A DNA stretch of 64,000 nt from Bacteroidia bacterium (GCA_020049855.1 JAGVLJ010000001.1:124001-188000); one strand, 5' to 3'; counted from the first letter of the stretch, positions 17,190-26,317 are shown. Notes: generated from the sequence alone by a model not told the origin. Numbers and translations are program-made.

Positions 17190-19028
17190 ATGTGTGGAAT
17201 TGTTGCTTATATAGGTAAGCAAGAGGCTTATCCAATTCTTATTAAAGGGCTTAAACGATTAGAATATCGCGGTTACGACAGTGCAGGAGTGGCTCTGCTT
17301 GATGGGGGGATTAAAACCTACAAAAAAGCCGGAAAGGTATCAGAACTTGAAAACTTTGTTCAGGATAAAGATACACGTGGAAATATTGGTATTGGGCACA
17401 CTCGGTGGGCCACACATGGAGAACCTAATGATCGCAATGCACACCCTCACCTTTCTCAGGATGGAGGCTTAGCTATTATTCACAACGGAATAATTGAAAA
17501 CTATACTTCACTAAAAGAAGAGTTAATTAAACGCGGGCACTCATTTAAAAGTGATACTGATACCGAAGTACTCATTCACCTTATTGAAGATGTATTGAAA
17601 AAGGCCAATGTGCCTCTTGAAGAAGCGGTGCGTATTGCCCTCTCTGAAGTGGTAGGAGCCTATGCCATTGTAATTGTTTCTAAAGACGATCACAACATGC
17701 TGATAGGTGCCCGCAAGGGCAGCCCCATGGTGGTGGGCATTGGAAAAGACGGAGAATACTTTATTGCCTCAGATGCTTCGCCAATAATTGAATTTACCAA
17801 AAACGTGTACTACCTCGAAGATGGAGAAGTGGTTTATATTCAAGATGGAGAAATGGTAGTAAAAACCATCGACAATAAAGTTCGCAATCCGTATATTCAG
17901 GAGTTGGAAATGAATCTCGAGGCTTTGGAAAAAGGCGGATATGAGCATTTTATGCTTAAAGAAATTTTTGAGCAGCCCCGTTCCATTATCGATAATTTCA
18001 GAGGAAGAATTCGCACCAACTCCTCTCAAATAGTGATGGCCGGTATTGATCAGTTCGATCATAAATTTAAAAACCTTAACCGCATTCTTATTGTTGGCTG
18101 CGGCACTTCGTGGCATGCGGGTTTGGTAGGGGAGTATCTGATTGAGGAGTTTACCCGCATTCCGGTTGAAATTGAATATGCCTCAGAGTTTCGCTATCGC
18201 AATCCGGTAATTACCGAAAATGATTTTGTCATTGCTATTTCACAATCCGGAGAAACGGCAGACACATTAGCAGCAATTCAGCTGGCTAAAGAAAAAGGCG
18301 CAACTATTTTTGGAATTTGCAATGTAGTTGGTTCATCCATTCCCCGAGCTACCCATGCAGGGGCCTATACCCATGCGGGTCCGGAAATTGGGGTGGCATC
18401 CACCAAAGCCTTTACCGCACAAGTAACCGTGCTAACATTAATGGCTTTAAGCATTGCCCAAAAGTTGGGGCATATAACCCAAACACGCATGCAGGAATTG
18501 CTTACCGAACTGGAGTCTATTCCCGAAAAAATTGAAAAGGTTCTGCGTTCAAATGAGTACATAAAGGGAGTGGCAGAAAAATATAAAGACGCTAAGAATT
18601 TCCTTTATTTGGGGCGAGGGTACAATTTTCCTGTGGCTCTTGAGGGTGCGTTAAAACTTAAGGAAATTTCCTACATTCATGCCGAGGGATATCCGGCAGC
18701 CGAAATGAAACACGGACCCATTGCGTTGATTGATGAAGAAATGCCGGTAGTTGTGGTAGCTACAAAGGACAGTATTTACGAAAAAGTAATCAGCAACATT
18801 CAGGAAGTAAAGGCACGTAAAGGAAAAATTATTGCTATTGTAACCGAAGGCGATGATAAGGTACGCAGCATGGCCGATTTTGTAATAGAAATTCCGGAAG
18901 TGGAAGAAGCCCTTGCACCATTGGTTGCCACTATACCTCTTCAATTACTGGCTTATCATATTGCGGTGATGCGCGGGTGTAATGTTGATCAACCCCGTAA
19001 TCTGGCCAAGTCTGTAACGGTGGAGTAG
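17190..19028 (+). CDS. glmS: Glutamine--fructose-6-phosphate aminotransferase (isomerizing)
   Basis: This 612-residue protein is normal length. Cys2 after the initiator (MCGIVAYIG) is the glutaminase nucleophile, and GYDSAGVA and HTRWATHG complete the N-terminal glutaminase domain. Two SIS sugar-isomerase domains follow (about 285-425 and 455-600), with CGTSWHAG and SQSGETADT, and the C-terminus DQPRNLAKSVTVE is the conserved end of the family. It makes glucosamine-6-phosphate for peptidoglycan and lipopolysaccharide. The start is ATG 17190, 31 bases after the DAHP synthase gene. I see no glmS ribozyme. Confidence 0.98.
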   Translation: MCGIVAYIGKQEAYPILIKGLKRLEYRGYDSAGVALLDGGIKTYKKAGKVSELENFVQDKDTRGNIGIGHTRWATHGEPNDRNAHPHLSQDGGLAIIHNGIIENYTSLKEELIKRGHSFKSDTDTEVLIHLIEDVLKKANVPLEEAVRIALSEVVGAYAIVIVSKDDHNMLIGARKGSPMVVGIGKDGEYFIASDASPIIEFTKNVYYLEDGEVVYIQDGEMVVKTIDNKVRNPYIQELEMNLEALEKGGYEHFMLKEIFEQPRSIIDNFRGRIRTNSSQIVMAGIDQFDHKFKNLNRILIVGCGTSWHAGLVGEYLIEEFTRIPVEIEYASEFRYRNPVITENDFVIAISQSGETADTLAAIQLAKEKGATIFGICNVVGSSIPRATHAGAYTHAGPEIGVASTKAFTAQVTVLTLMALSIAQKLGHITQTRMQELLTELESIPEKIEKVLRSNEYIKGVAEKYKDAKNFLYLGRGYNFPVALEGALKLKEISYIHAEGYPAAEMKHGPIALIDEEMPVVVVATKDSIYEKVISNIQEVKARKGKIIAIVTEGDDKVRSMADFVIEIPEVEEALAPLVATIPLQLLAYHIAVMRGCNVDQPRNLAKSVTVE

Positions 19029-19497
19029 AACGAACGGGTACGGAGTTGATTTCCCTGATTTTTCAAGGGCTTCAGACGATATTCAGAAGGAACACGTGAG
19101 GGTGTACTTTTTTGTTTTCGTTCAATAGAGGTATTCTAAGATGTATATTCAAATGGTGTAGTTGGGTATTCGGGTCGTGATTTAATACCACCTAATCAAG
19201 TACATTATTTAGTATCGACCTCTTTACTTGTGGTGTAAAATTGTTGGTTGATTATTCTGGATCACATGGAATAATCTTTACTTTTCAGATTTCAAATTTT
19301 CAATCATGGAAATGTAAGTACCCCCGTTTGCCCGCAGTTAATATATTGAACAAACTTTTCAATCGTATTTTAAGTATGGGTTTGTGTACAACACCCTAAG
19401 ACAGGATCAATAGAAAAGAAAACAGGGAACAATGCCATCACATGGGTTTTGATGAGTGTGTGCACTGGATACAACTAGCGACACCTTTGTTGTTACC

Positions 19498-19511
19498 AAC
19501 TCAATTGAGTT
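19498..19511. repeat. 14-bp perfect palindrome
   Basis: AACTCAATTGAGTT reads the same on both strands and ends 15 bases before the ATG of the doubtful ORF at 19527. It could be an operator, but no regulator gene is adjacent. Confidence 0.5.
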
Positions 19512-19526
19512 ATAGACAGCATAATC

Positions 19527-19820
19527 ATGGTAGCCACTGATTTTAAAGGGAAGTTTGAGCACATTGCAAAAAACTTGGCATACGTTTCACAACAACACAA
19601 TATCAGTAAACCCCTGACTCATGAAAACAGTAATGAGGGAACCCCAAAACCACCATACCAATATTACGCCTATAACCCTAAGCACATGATTGCTGAAAAA
19701 TTCAAAGAGATTATTGAGTATGTTCGGATACGAATTCGGAAAGTGAGCACATGCTCACACACAGAAGTAAATACGGAAACTACATTTAATTGTTGTTTAG
19801 AGGCACATGGCTTTTTTTGA
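19527..19820 (+). CDS. Doubtful 97-residue hypothetical protein
   Basis: An open frame of 97 codons starts at ATG 19527. The middle (HMIAEKFKEIIEYVRIRIRKV) looks helical and protein-like, while the end is Cys/Thr-rich and overlaps the 3' end of the GtrA gene on the other strand by 35 bases. No signal peptide, domain or ribosome binding site is seen. A 16-bp inverted repeat (19743-19758) inside it speaks against coding. It may be a gene remnant. Confidence 0.2.
   Translation: MVATDFKGKFEHIAKNLAYVSQQHNISKPLTHENSNEGTPKPPYQYYAYNPKHMIAEKFKEIIEYVRIRIRKVSTCSHTEVNTETTFNCCLEAHGFF
19743..19758. repeat. Inverted repeat GTGAGCA-N2-TGCTCAC
   Basis: Two 7-base arms are separated by CA, 28 bases beyond the GtrA stop in the direction of GtrA transcription. 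No run of T follows, so it is not a clear terminator. It could be a protein-binding site. Confidence 0.5.
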
Positions 19821-20343
19821 ACACTAAAAAATTGGTTCCTAAAAAGTTGCTTGCAGCAGAGAATATGGTGGCGATAATCTTTGAAATATATGGATCAGAG
19901 ATGTAGTCAAAAGCTTTAAACCATTCCACAAGCGCATAGAGTACAAACTGATTGAGTAAAAAAGAAAATGTGTAAACCAGTGCATATCCGAAAAAATAAT
20001 TTTTCTCATGGTTTACCTGCTGTTTAAATGTCCATTTTTTATTGATGGGAAAGCCCACTATCAGGCCAGTGATATCGCCTATTACCGAAAAAAGTAGGTA
20101 AAATGGAATAAGGCTAATGAAGAGGTTGTCAAGACCGATATTGTTGTTGGCAATAAGATACAACTTACAAAGAGTGCTGAACACAAAATAACTTACACCA
20201 AAGGCGGTAGCGCCCACCACGCCAAACTTGATTAGTTTTTTAAGTCTTCGGTTTTTAATGTATTTGCGCGCCAGTTGTAACAAGTGAAATTTCCCTAACC
20301 TTTTTGAATAGGGCAAAAATATTCTTTTTACAGAACAAAACAC
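19786..20343 (-). CDS. GtrA-like membrane protein
   Basis: This 185-residue protein has a basic N-terminus (KNRRLKKLIKFGVVGATAFGVSY) leading into the first of four predicted membrane helices. The GtrA motif GFPINKKWTF sits in the loop between helices 2 and 3. GtrA proteins help flip or position undecaprenyl-linked sugars for cell-surface glycan modification; no glycosyltransferase gene is adjacent here. The start is GTG 20343; a later internal start near the first helix is possible. The strand is opposite to its neighbours. Confidence 0.85.
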   Translation of the reverse strand: MFCSVKRIFLPYSKRLGKFHLLQLARKYIKNRRLKKLIKFGVVGATAFGVSYFVFSTLCKLYLIANNNIGLDNLFISLIPFYLLFSVIGDITGLIVGFPINKKWTFKQQVNHEKNYFFGYALVYTFSFLLNQFVLYALVEWFKAFDYISDPYISKIIATIFSAASNFLGTNFLVFKKSHVPLNNN

Positions 20344-20508
20344 TAACCAAACGGGGGTATGTGTGCTGCTTTGTGTACAGAAAATGAGTTTTTAACCAAT
20401 AAAAGATAACAGAACACTTTCAAAACCCGTTTATAAAACAAATATTGCACAACCAATTTATATGGGTCAAACAAATCTGCTGCTCATTTAAGTAAGGGGG
20501 GTGAGTAT

Positions 20509-20715
20509 ATGCAAAATATTAAAAAAGCAGGCTTTCGGGGAATATGCCTGTTACTATTACTTGGAGCAACGTTGGTTACATCGTGCTCAAAATTTTACTC
20601 GGGTACACGGGGCGAAAAACGTAAACCATTTACACTTAAACGGGGAAGGTATCCATACATACACCACTTTAGCGTTGGTGGAAAAGAACTACTCGATACT
20701 AAAACTAACATGTAA
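20509..20715 (+). CDS. Small lipoprotein, function unknown
   Basis: This 68-residue protein has a classic lipoprotein signal (MQNIKKAGFRGICLLLLLGA, then TLVTSC), with the lipid-modified cysteine at about residue 26. The mature part is about 40 residues, basic, with no recognised domain. An unusually strong purine-rich ribosome binding site (AAGGGGGGTGAG, 20494-20505) precedes ATG 20509, which decides the start and supports expression. It converges on the YebC gene with a 9-base gap. Confidence 0.6.
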   Translation: MQNIKKAGFRGICLLLLLGATLVTSCSKFYSGTRGEKRKPFTLKRGRYPYIHHFSVGGKELLDTKTNM

Positions 20716-20724
20716 TGGTGGTCA

Positions 20725-21435
20725 TCACAACTTCATGTTGTGAAAAACGGCCTGCACATCTTCGTCATCTTCAATTTTTTCAAGCAGGGTATTTACCAGC
20801 TCGGCTTCTTCTTTGTTCACTTCAATGGTGAGATTTGGAATTCGCTGAAATTCGCTGTTAATGATATTCAGTTTACGATCTTCTAGAGCTTTTTGCATCA
20901 TTCCAAAACCCGAAAAGGCAGTGGTAATAATAATTTCGTTTTCGTCCTTTTCAATTTCTTCTAGACCAAAATCAATCAGTTCAAGCTCTAAATCATCAAT
21001 ATTTGTTCCCTCGGCACTTATGGTAAACACGCTTTTGTGATCAAACAGGTAATCAAGTGAGCCGCTTTTGGCTAATTCGCCATGATTGCGGTTAAAAATG
21101 GTACGTAGGTTGGCCACTGTGCGGGTAGGATTATCGGTGGCACATTCAATTATAATGCCCACACCTTTAGGGCCCTTACACTCATATACCAACTCCTCAT
21201 AGGCTTTATCGTCTTTGTTTGAGGCTTTTTTAATGGCATTGTCAATATTTACCTTGGGCATATTGTCGGCCTTGGCATTTTGCAGTACCGCTCTAAGGCG
21301 GGCATTGCTGTTGGGGTCGGGACCACCAGCTTTAACTGCCATTGATATTTCTTTTCCGTACTTGGTGAAGGTTTTGGACATTTTTGCCCACCTTTTCATT
21401 TTTCTAACTTTTCTGAATTCAAACGCTCGTCCCAT
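20725..21435 (-). CDS. YebC/PmpR family protein (TACO1-like)
   Basis: This 236-residue protein has the typical start MGRAFEFRKVRKMKRWAKMS and the conserved segments GGPDPNSNARLRAVLQNAKA and ECKGPKGVGIIIECATDNPTRT. It ends with the family's IEDDEDVQAVFHNM. The family comprises DNA-binding regulators (PmpR) and, more recently, translation factors that relieve ribosome stalling; the length and motifs fit either. The start is ATG 21435. It is divergent from the DUF4286 gene across 75 bases. Confidence 0.95.
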   Translation of the reverse strand: MGRAFEFRKVRKMKRWAKMSKTFTKYGKEISMAVKAGGPDPNSNARLRAVLQNAKADNMPKVNIDNAIKKASNKDDKAYEELVYECKGPKGVGIIIECATDNPTRTVANLRTIFNRNHGELAKSGSLDYLFDHKSVFTISAEGTNIDDLELELIDFGLEEIEKDENEIIITTAFSGFGMMQKALEDRKLNIINSEFQRIPNLTIEVNKEEAELVNTLLEKIEDDEDVQAVFHNMKL

Positions 21436-21510
21436 ATTTTGCTTGTAAAGTTTAAAAGAAACTGCTGCGAAAATAATTAATTTGACGGAAGGCTACGTAA
21501 TTTCGCATGT

Positions 21511-21813
21511 ATGATTATATACAACGTAACGGTGAGCCTGGCCGATGAAACCATACACGATGAATGGTTGCAGTGGATGAAGAAGGTGCATGTTCCTCAG
21601 GTAATGGAAACCGAACTATTTGCCGATTCCAAAATGCTACGCCTGCTTAATGAAGAAAATAACGGAATAACCTATGCCATACAATATCGTTGCCTCAGCC
21701 TTGCCCACTATGAACGTTACCTGAATGAATTTGCCCCCATTCTACAAGCCGAAACCGCTAAGCGATACGGAAATAAAGTGCTGGCTTTTCGCACTCTACT
21801 TGAAGAGGTATGA
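21511..21813 (+). CDS. DUF4286 family protein
   Basis: This 100-residue cytoplasmic protein has a ferredoxin-like alpha/beta pattern. MIIYNVTVSLADETIHDEWL, HVPQVMETELF and the late YGNKVLAFRTLLEEV are typical of DUF4286, a Bacteroidota family of unknown function. The start is ATG 21511. The upstream TAATTTCG (21498-21505) resembles the -7 element with one mismatch. Confidence 0.8.
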   Translation: MIIYNVTVSLADETIHDEWLQWMKKVHVPQVMETELFADSKMLRLLNEENNGITYAIQYRCLSLAHYERYLNEFAPILQAETAKRYGNKVLAFRTLLEEV

Positions 21814-22614
21814 GGGGCAATATCCATGCTTACATGTTTCCCTGCTCTAAAAAGCTTCTTTTTACAATTTAGCCCATGCCAAAAATGAATACTTCTTTTG
21901 AGAATGTCTCTCGTTTCTTTTTACAAAATTTTCACTACCAATAAGCATAGTTGATTAACTCCGTTGTTTATTGCTTTAATAACCTATCACAAGCGTAAAT
22001 TACCGAAAGTATGGTAGAATGCAGCCCGTATTCTACACCACCTGAAAAATGTGTGCTTGTTTTTTTCATGCGTTTTTTGTTTGTTAATACTAACATAAAC
22101 GTAGCAAAAAAGATTAGAAGTTTACTGGAATTTGTTAAACAAGGAAAAGCTTTACTCAAAAAGCCTGTAAGAATTAATCACATTGTTTAGCAATATACAA
22201 ATCGAATTTAAACCTGCTTTAAAATACAATTATTCATTGTTAAATATAAATTATCATTTTATGGGAGGTTTAGTTGACTTGCCACAGAAATAAGCCACAG
22301 TCTGAAAAGGGTATTGCAATCAGGATAAATTCAGAAAAATACATTGAAAAGTATCGGTGTTTTCATTTCCGGTTAGCTTAGTCGGCAGCTTTAATCAGGC
22401 AGATCATGGGAGTAGTTTTACAAATTGTAATAAAGGTACTTTGTGTTAAACGCTATTGAAATTAGGCTATATTCATTCACTTAAAGGCTGGGACATCAAA
22501 TTTATAAACCATTACATGGGGGTGATAAAGCGTGATGCTAATACCTTAAATTTTTACCCTTTAGGGTAATTGTTTTTATGCTTTATGCTAAATACTTTTG
22601 AGTAGTTAACAACT
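21814..22614. other. 801-bp intergenic region
   Basis: This is an AT-rich stretch between DUF4286 and the response regulator. Apart from the palindrome at 22554-22569 I see nothing I can support: no RNA gene is recognisable, and the longest frames are short and lack start-site support. It could carry the control region of the regulator or an unrecognised small RNA. Confidence 0.6.
22554..22569. promoter_or_regulatory. Candidate operator (7-2-7 inverted repeat) upstream of the NarL-type regulator
   Basis: TTACCCT and AGGGTAA are perfect inverted 7-mers separated by TT, ending 45 bases before the response regulator's start. NarL-type regulators are known to bind inverted heptamers with a 2-base gap. 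The sequence here differs from the NarL heptamer, so only the geometry fits. Autoregulation is inference. Confidence 0.4.
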
Positions 22615-23304
22615 TTGCTCCTGACCTTGATCAATATTAGAACTACCATAACTTTGGCCATAGTGGAAAATGATGCATATCAGTCCGACTTGTTGGTACA
22701 TCGCCTATCCCGATTTGGGAGTATAAAAATAGCCTTTACCGCCTCCAATGGCGAAGAGCTTATCAAGCAATTAAACAATAATGATCAGGTTCCAGATATT
22801 ATACTCATGGATATTCAAATGCCTAAACTTGGCGGAATTGCAACCACCAATATTTTGAGCAAAACATATCCTAAGGCTAAGGTTATAGCCTTTTCACAAT
22901 GGGACAATATTGAGCGGGTGGCATCTATGATTTTACATGGTGCTGTGGCATTTGTAAGCAAAACCCTGCCAGTAAATCAACTCGTACAATTAATAATAGC
23001 GGTACACGAAGGACGACATCGCCTGAGCGATCACCCTTATGCCCTTCCTGTACTTGAAAAGATTAAAGAGATGCGAGAAAAAGGGCAACTACTCACTCCC
23101 CGTATGCAACTAGTGCTTACACATGTGTGTAATGAACGCTCATCAAAAGAAATTGCTGAATTGATGGAGGTAAGCCTTGATAGTGTGAAAGGATACCGCA
23201 AAGAGTTGTTTAAATTAACCGGAGTTAAAAATGTGGCAGGATTGGTAAAATATGGGTTGCAACATGGATACCTCACTCCTAAACACAACACATCTTCTGA
23301 TTAG
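22615..23304 (+). CDS. NarL/FixJ-type response regulator
   Basis: This 229-residue protein has an N-terminal receiver domain with acidic residues END (about 18-20), the phospho-acceptor Asp66 in DIILMDIQMPKLGG, and the conserved Lys in FVSKTLP. A LuxR-type helix-turn-helix follows (about 158-225; RSSKEIAELMEVSLDSVKGY). No histidine kinase gene is adjacent, so it is an orphan or partnered elsewhere. No ATG exists between the in-frame stop (22603) and the receiver domain. The start is TTG 22615 or TTG 22627, or GTG 22663 at the edge of the first strand. It converges on the transglycosylase with an 8-base gap. Confidence 0.9.
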   Translation: MLLTLINIRTTITLAIVENDAYQSDLLVHRLSRFGSIKIAFTASNGEELIKQLNNNDQVPDIILMDIQMPKLGGIATTNILSKTYPKAKVIAFSQWDNIERVASMILHGAVAFVSKTLPVNQLVQLIIAVHEGRHRLSDHPYALPVLEKIKEMREKGQLLTPRMQLVLTHVCNERSSKEIAELMEVSLDSVKGYRKELFKLTGVKNVAGLVKYGLQHGYLTPKHNTSSD

Positions 23305-23312
23305 TAAATTGC

Positions 23313-24518
23313 TTACCTATTTTGCAAAATTTTAAGCTTTTGTCCTTTTTTAATATAAGTTTCTGTCATTTGGTTCCATTTCATTACATCGGGTACTGAT
23401 ACATTGAATTTTTTGGCCACATCATTAATGTCTTCGTTTTTTTCAACGGTGTACTCTACTAAAATAAATTCTTCATACGGTTTAGCAGGCTCTTCTTCCA
23501 GAATTTCTTCTTCTAACAAATCAGCCGAATCGCCTGTTAAAAAGTGCCCTTCAATATTCAGCCCTTGAATTTCTGGAATCTCGATGGTGTATACTAGGTG
23601 GTCAGGGTTGGTTAAAAAGGGTTTGCGCAACCAGGGGTTAAACAGCTTAAGCATTTTGTAGGTGATGCCGTTTTTTAATGCAAAATCGGGCAGGTTGGCA
23701 ATGCTGCTGTCTACTACAATTTTTTTTACTGGTATATTGGGATACAAATGTTGCTGACTGATATAGTAGCCGTACTTGTGGGGATTTTCGTAAATTTCTT
23801 TGATGGCCAGCAGACGCATTACATACCTTGATGTTTCGGTGTTCAGATACAAGTCGTAGTACGAATCAACACCTTGATTGTTGAGTTGTTTGCGCAAGCC
23901 GGTAATACCCATATTGTATGAGGCAGCCACCAGCGTCCAGTTATTAAATTCACGGTAGGCTTCTTTAATATAAAGGCACGCTGCTTCGGTTGATTTTTCG
24001 AGGTTGTTGCGCTCGTCAATTTCTTCAGTAATAATAAGCCCGAATTTTTTCCCGGTTTCTTCCATAAACTGCCAGTAACCTTGCGCTCCGGCAGGAGAAG
24101 TTACAATAGTCAATCCGCTTTCGGCCAAACACAGGTATTTAAAATCTTCGGGCACGCCATGTTTTTTAAGGATGGGAACAATGAGCGGAAAAAACTTGTG
24201 AGCACGTTTAAGCATAAGCAGCGTATTGGATTGCCAGTAGGTGTTTACCAGCATTTCTTTATCCAGCCGTTCGCGCACATCGAAATCGTTTATGGGAAAC
24301 CCCTCTCCGGCAAACGAGATATGTAAAGGTAAATTAAGGGAATAGATATGGTAGTTTTTGTTAAATGCCGATTGTAACTTGTCGTTCTCGGTAGGAGAAT
24401 TAAAAGTAAATAATTGCGCCATACTTAGCAGCCCCATGAGCAGGGTAAACGAAAACAACTTGGCTTTCACTAATTCGGTATTGGTGTGGCAAAGATCGGG
24501 AAGATTTTTTTTGACCAT
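23313..24518 (-). CDS. Lytic transglycosylase with LysM domain (MltD-like)
   Basis: I place the start at ATG 24518, giving 401 residues; the frame is open to 24599 but only from TTG. A hydrophobic segment (LFSFTLLMGLLSMAQLFTF) is a signal or anchor. The SLT fold (about 95-240) has the catalytic glutamate in CLAESGL, then SPAGAQGYWQFM and VAASYNMG. The end is a LysM peptidoglycan-binding domain (VEYTVEKNEDINDVAKKFNV ... WNQM), preceded by an acidic linker. It cuts the glycan strands of peptidoglycan in the periplasm. It is divergent from the small secreted protein at 24639. Confidence 0.92.
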   Translation of the reverse strand: MVKKNLPDLCHTNTELVKAKLFSFTLLMGLLSMAQLFTFNSPTENDKLQSAFNKNYHIYSLNLPLHISFAGEGFPINDFDVRERLDKEMLVNTYWQSNTLLMLKRAHKFFPLIVPILKKHGVPEDFKYLCLAESGLTIVTSPAGAQGYWQFMEETGKKFGLIITEEIDERNNLEKSTEAACLYIKEAYREFNNWTLVAASYNMGITGLRKQLNNQGVDSYYDLYLNTETSRYVMRLLAIKEIYENPHKYGYYISQQHLYPNIPVKKIVVDSSIANLPDFALKNGITYKMLKLFNPWLRKPFLTNPDHLVYTIEIPEIQGLNIEGHFLTGDSADLLEEEILEEEPAKPYEEFILVEYTVEKNEDINDVAKKFNVSVPDVMKWNQMTETYIKKGQKLKILQNR

Positions 24519-24638
24519 GTCTCTGCTTTTGAACAAATTATTTTTTAAACACTGCAAGTGTAGGTTTTTACACACACAAGCTATGCACTTTTTATCCAAA
24601 AAGTCCCATTATTGCAGCATTAATTAAATGGCTGTTTT

Positions 24639-25055
24639 ATGAAGGGTAGAGTGTTGTTCTTATTTATGGTTTTGCTTGTATATCCGTTTGTTTCTTCGGC
24701 TCAGAACAATAACGAATATGAGGAAGATATTAAAGAGTTTGAATATTTTAAAAATATCGCCCCGCTGCGCGAGGCTCTGAAAAAACGTGATCTCGCTCCG
24801 TATTTGGCTACTGAGGTGCTTTGGATAAGTGAAACGAATGAGGTGTCTGTTTCGGCACATGAAGCCAATACCCTATTAAAATCTACCATCAAACTACCTC
24901 CCAAATACACTATTAAACAAGCCTCGGAAACCAATCATGGCTATGTTCAAACATTTGGCATTTACGGAGCTGATGAGGTAGCCATTTATTTTGTGGCATT
25001 ACGCATAAATATGCAAACCAAAAAGGTGGAAGAAATACGGGTAACAATAAACTAA
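24639..25055 (+). CDS. Secreted protein of unknown function (138 aa)
   Basis: A signal peptide (MKGRVLFLFMVLLVYPFVSS, cleavage near SSAQ) is followed by an acidic stretch and a small alpha/beta domain (about 30-138). The pattern DLAPYLATEVLWISET ... YVQTFGIYGADEVAIYFVALRI is reminiscent of small DUF4783-like or NTF2-like secreted proteins, but I do not recognise the family. The start is ATG 24639. It is divergent from the lytic transglycosylase, so a role in the cell envelope is possible. Confidence 0.7.
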   Translation: MKGRVLFLFMVLLVYPFVSSAQNNNEYEEDIKEFEYFKNIAPLREALKKRDLAPYLATEVLWISETNEVSVSAHEANTLLKSTIKLPPKYTIKQASETNHGYVQTFGIYGADEVAIYFVALRINMQTKKVEEIRVTIN

Positions 25056-25114
25056 CCGACCTAATTTATAGGAAATAAAAACTAAAACGGCAGGCGTTTG
25101 CAAAGCACCAATTG

Positions 25115-25291
25115 TTGCGTTGTTGGCTAGTTTGTTTTTTTATTACCTGCTCCGAACCCGGTGCAACCGCAACTTTTATTCCGCTTACGTACTCGTCACT
25201 ATTTTATGTAGCAATACTAAATGAATCAAATCATATCACCATAGTTTTGTCAATAGAAAATTTACCGAGTATGGTAAAAATATTGAGCTAA
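25115..25291 (+). CDS. Candidate 58-residue lipoprotein with TTG start
   Basis: A frame open from 25079 to the stop at 25289-25291 contains, from TTG 25115, a lipoprotein-like signal: MLRCWLVCFFITC, with the cysteine at residue 13. The mature part begins SEPGATATFIPLTYSS and looks soluble. There is no ATG and no strong ribosome binding site. It ends three bases before the stop of the convergent reductase gene. It may be real or chance. Confidence 0.25.
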   Translation: MRCWLVCFFITCSEPGATATFIPLTYSSLFYVAILNESNHITIVLSIENLPSMVKILS

Positions 25292-25294
25292 AAA

Positions 25295-26317
25295 TTAAGA
25301 AACGCTGCGGAAGACAGAAATTGTTTCGGCAATGGTGGTTTCAACAGGGGTAAACGTAAACCCTATTTGTTGCTCTATTTTTTCGGCCTTGTAAAAAAAA
25401 CGGTTGTGAAGGGCGCGGGTAGTTTCGGTGGTAACCAGAGGATCTTTACCAAGCAGCCAAGCCCGTAATCCATCTAAGGTTACAGCTACTGTGGTGAGCC
25501 ATTTAGGAGCTTCAATAGTGGGGTTGGGGTTGCCGGTTTGTTGGTTTACCAACTGAAAAAGCTCTTTAAAAGAAAGGTTGGCACTTACCAGCACAAACCG
25601 TTCGTGAACGATGGCACTCTCCATTAGTTGCAGCATAGCCCGTACTACGTCTTTCACATCTATATACCCATTTACACCAAGCGTGTACATAGGTAATTTT
25701 TTGCAGGCAGCGGCTAACATGCGGCACGATCCTTTTTTCCAGTCACCAACTCCTAAAATAACTCCAGGGTTTACAATCACCACATCCAATCCTTCTTCGG
25801 CACCCCTCCACACTTCCATTTCGGCTCTGTATTTACTTAGGGCATAGTTTGAGTTAAGAGGCGAGTCTTCCCATTCGGTTTTTTCATCCATCAGTTGCCC
25901 ATTTTGCATTCTCCCAAGTGCAGCAATAGAACTGGCATAGCACAATTTTCTTATTCCATAGGAAAGGCATAGGTTTACAATATTGGCGGTTCCGTGCACA
26001 TTGGCTTGCATCATTTGCTCCACATGCTTTGGCACAAAAGAAATCATAGCTGCTACATGATAAACATGAGTTATGCCCTCAAAAGCGGCCTCGAGAGCCG
26101 GAATGTCCAGCAAATCGGCTTCTATCCACTCAAGTTTAGCAAGTATTTTTTCAATTTCAACGGGTGTATGTTTACTGAAACGATAGGATGCGATGAGGTT
26201 AAACTCGTTCATTAACGAACTTTTTCTTCGAATGGCACGCACGCGTTTACCCTGATCAATCAATGAGCAAAGAAGGTGTGCCCCTAAAAAACCTGTCCCA
26301 CCGGTAACCAGAATCAT
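25295..26317 (-). CDS. Extended SDR NAD-dependent epimerase/reductase
   Basis: This 340-residue protein has the nucleotide-binding motif TGGTGFLGAHL (about 5-15), an HVAA strand (VYHVAAMISF), and the catalytic YxxxK as YALSKYRAE (about 158). It looks like the dihydroflavonol-4-reductase-like branch of NAD(P)-dependent reductases and epimerases acting on sugars, sterols or ketones. The exact substrate cannot be told. The start is ATG 26317. It is divergent from the arginase-like gene across 71 bases. Confidence 0.88.
   Translation of the reverse strand: MILVTGGTGFLGAHLLCSLIDQGKRVRAIRRKSSLMNEFNLIASYRFSKHTPVEIEKILAKLEWIEADLLDIPALEAAFEGITHVYHVAAMISFVPKHVEQMMQANVHGTANIVNLCLSYGIRKLCYASSIAALGRMQNGQLMDEKTEWEDSPLNSNYALSKYRAEMEVWRGAEEGLDVVIVNPGVILGVGDWKKGSCRMLAAACKKLPMYTLGVNGYIDVKDVVRAMLQLMESAIVHERFVLVSANLSFKELFQLVNQQTGNPNPTIEAPKWLTTVAVTLDGLRAWLLGKDPLVTTETTRALHNRFFYKAEKIEQQIGFTFTPVETTIAETISVFRSVS

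Larger units (their letters stand above)
19029..19785. other. 757-bp region without a convincing gene
   Basis: Between glmS and the GtrA gene I see no RNA gene and no strong terminator. The region holds a doubtful 97-codon ORF (19527-19820) and two palindromes, described separately. The first 500 bases have stops in all frames at short intervals. Confidence 0.6.

Noticed and set aside
20725-20743. Hairpin TCACAAC/GTTGTGA as a terminator after the small lipoprotein gene
   Set aside because: The stem is inside the YebC coding end and is not followed by a T-run on either strand.
21968-22159. 63-codon minus-strand frame in the 800-bp gap
   Set aside because: No ribosome binding site, no signal or domain, and composition like non-coding DNA.
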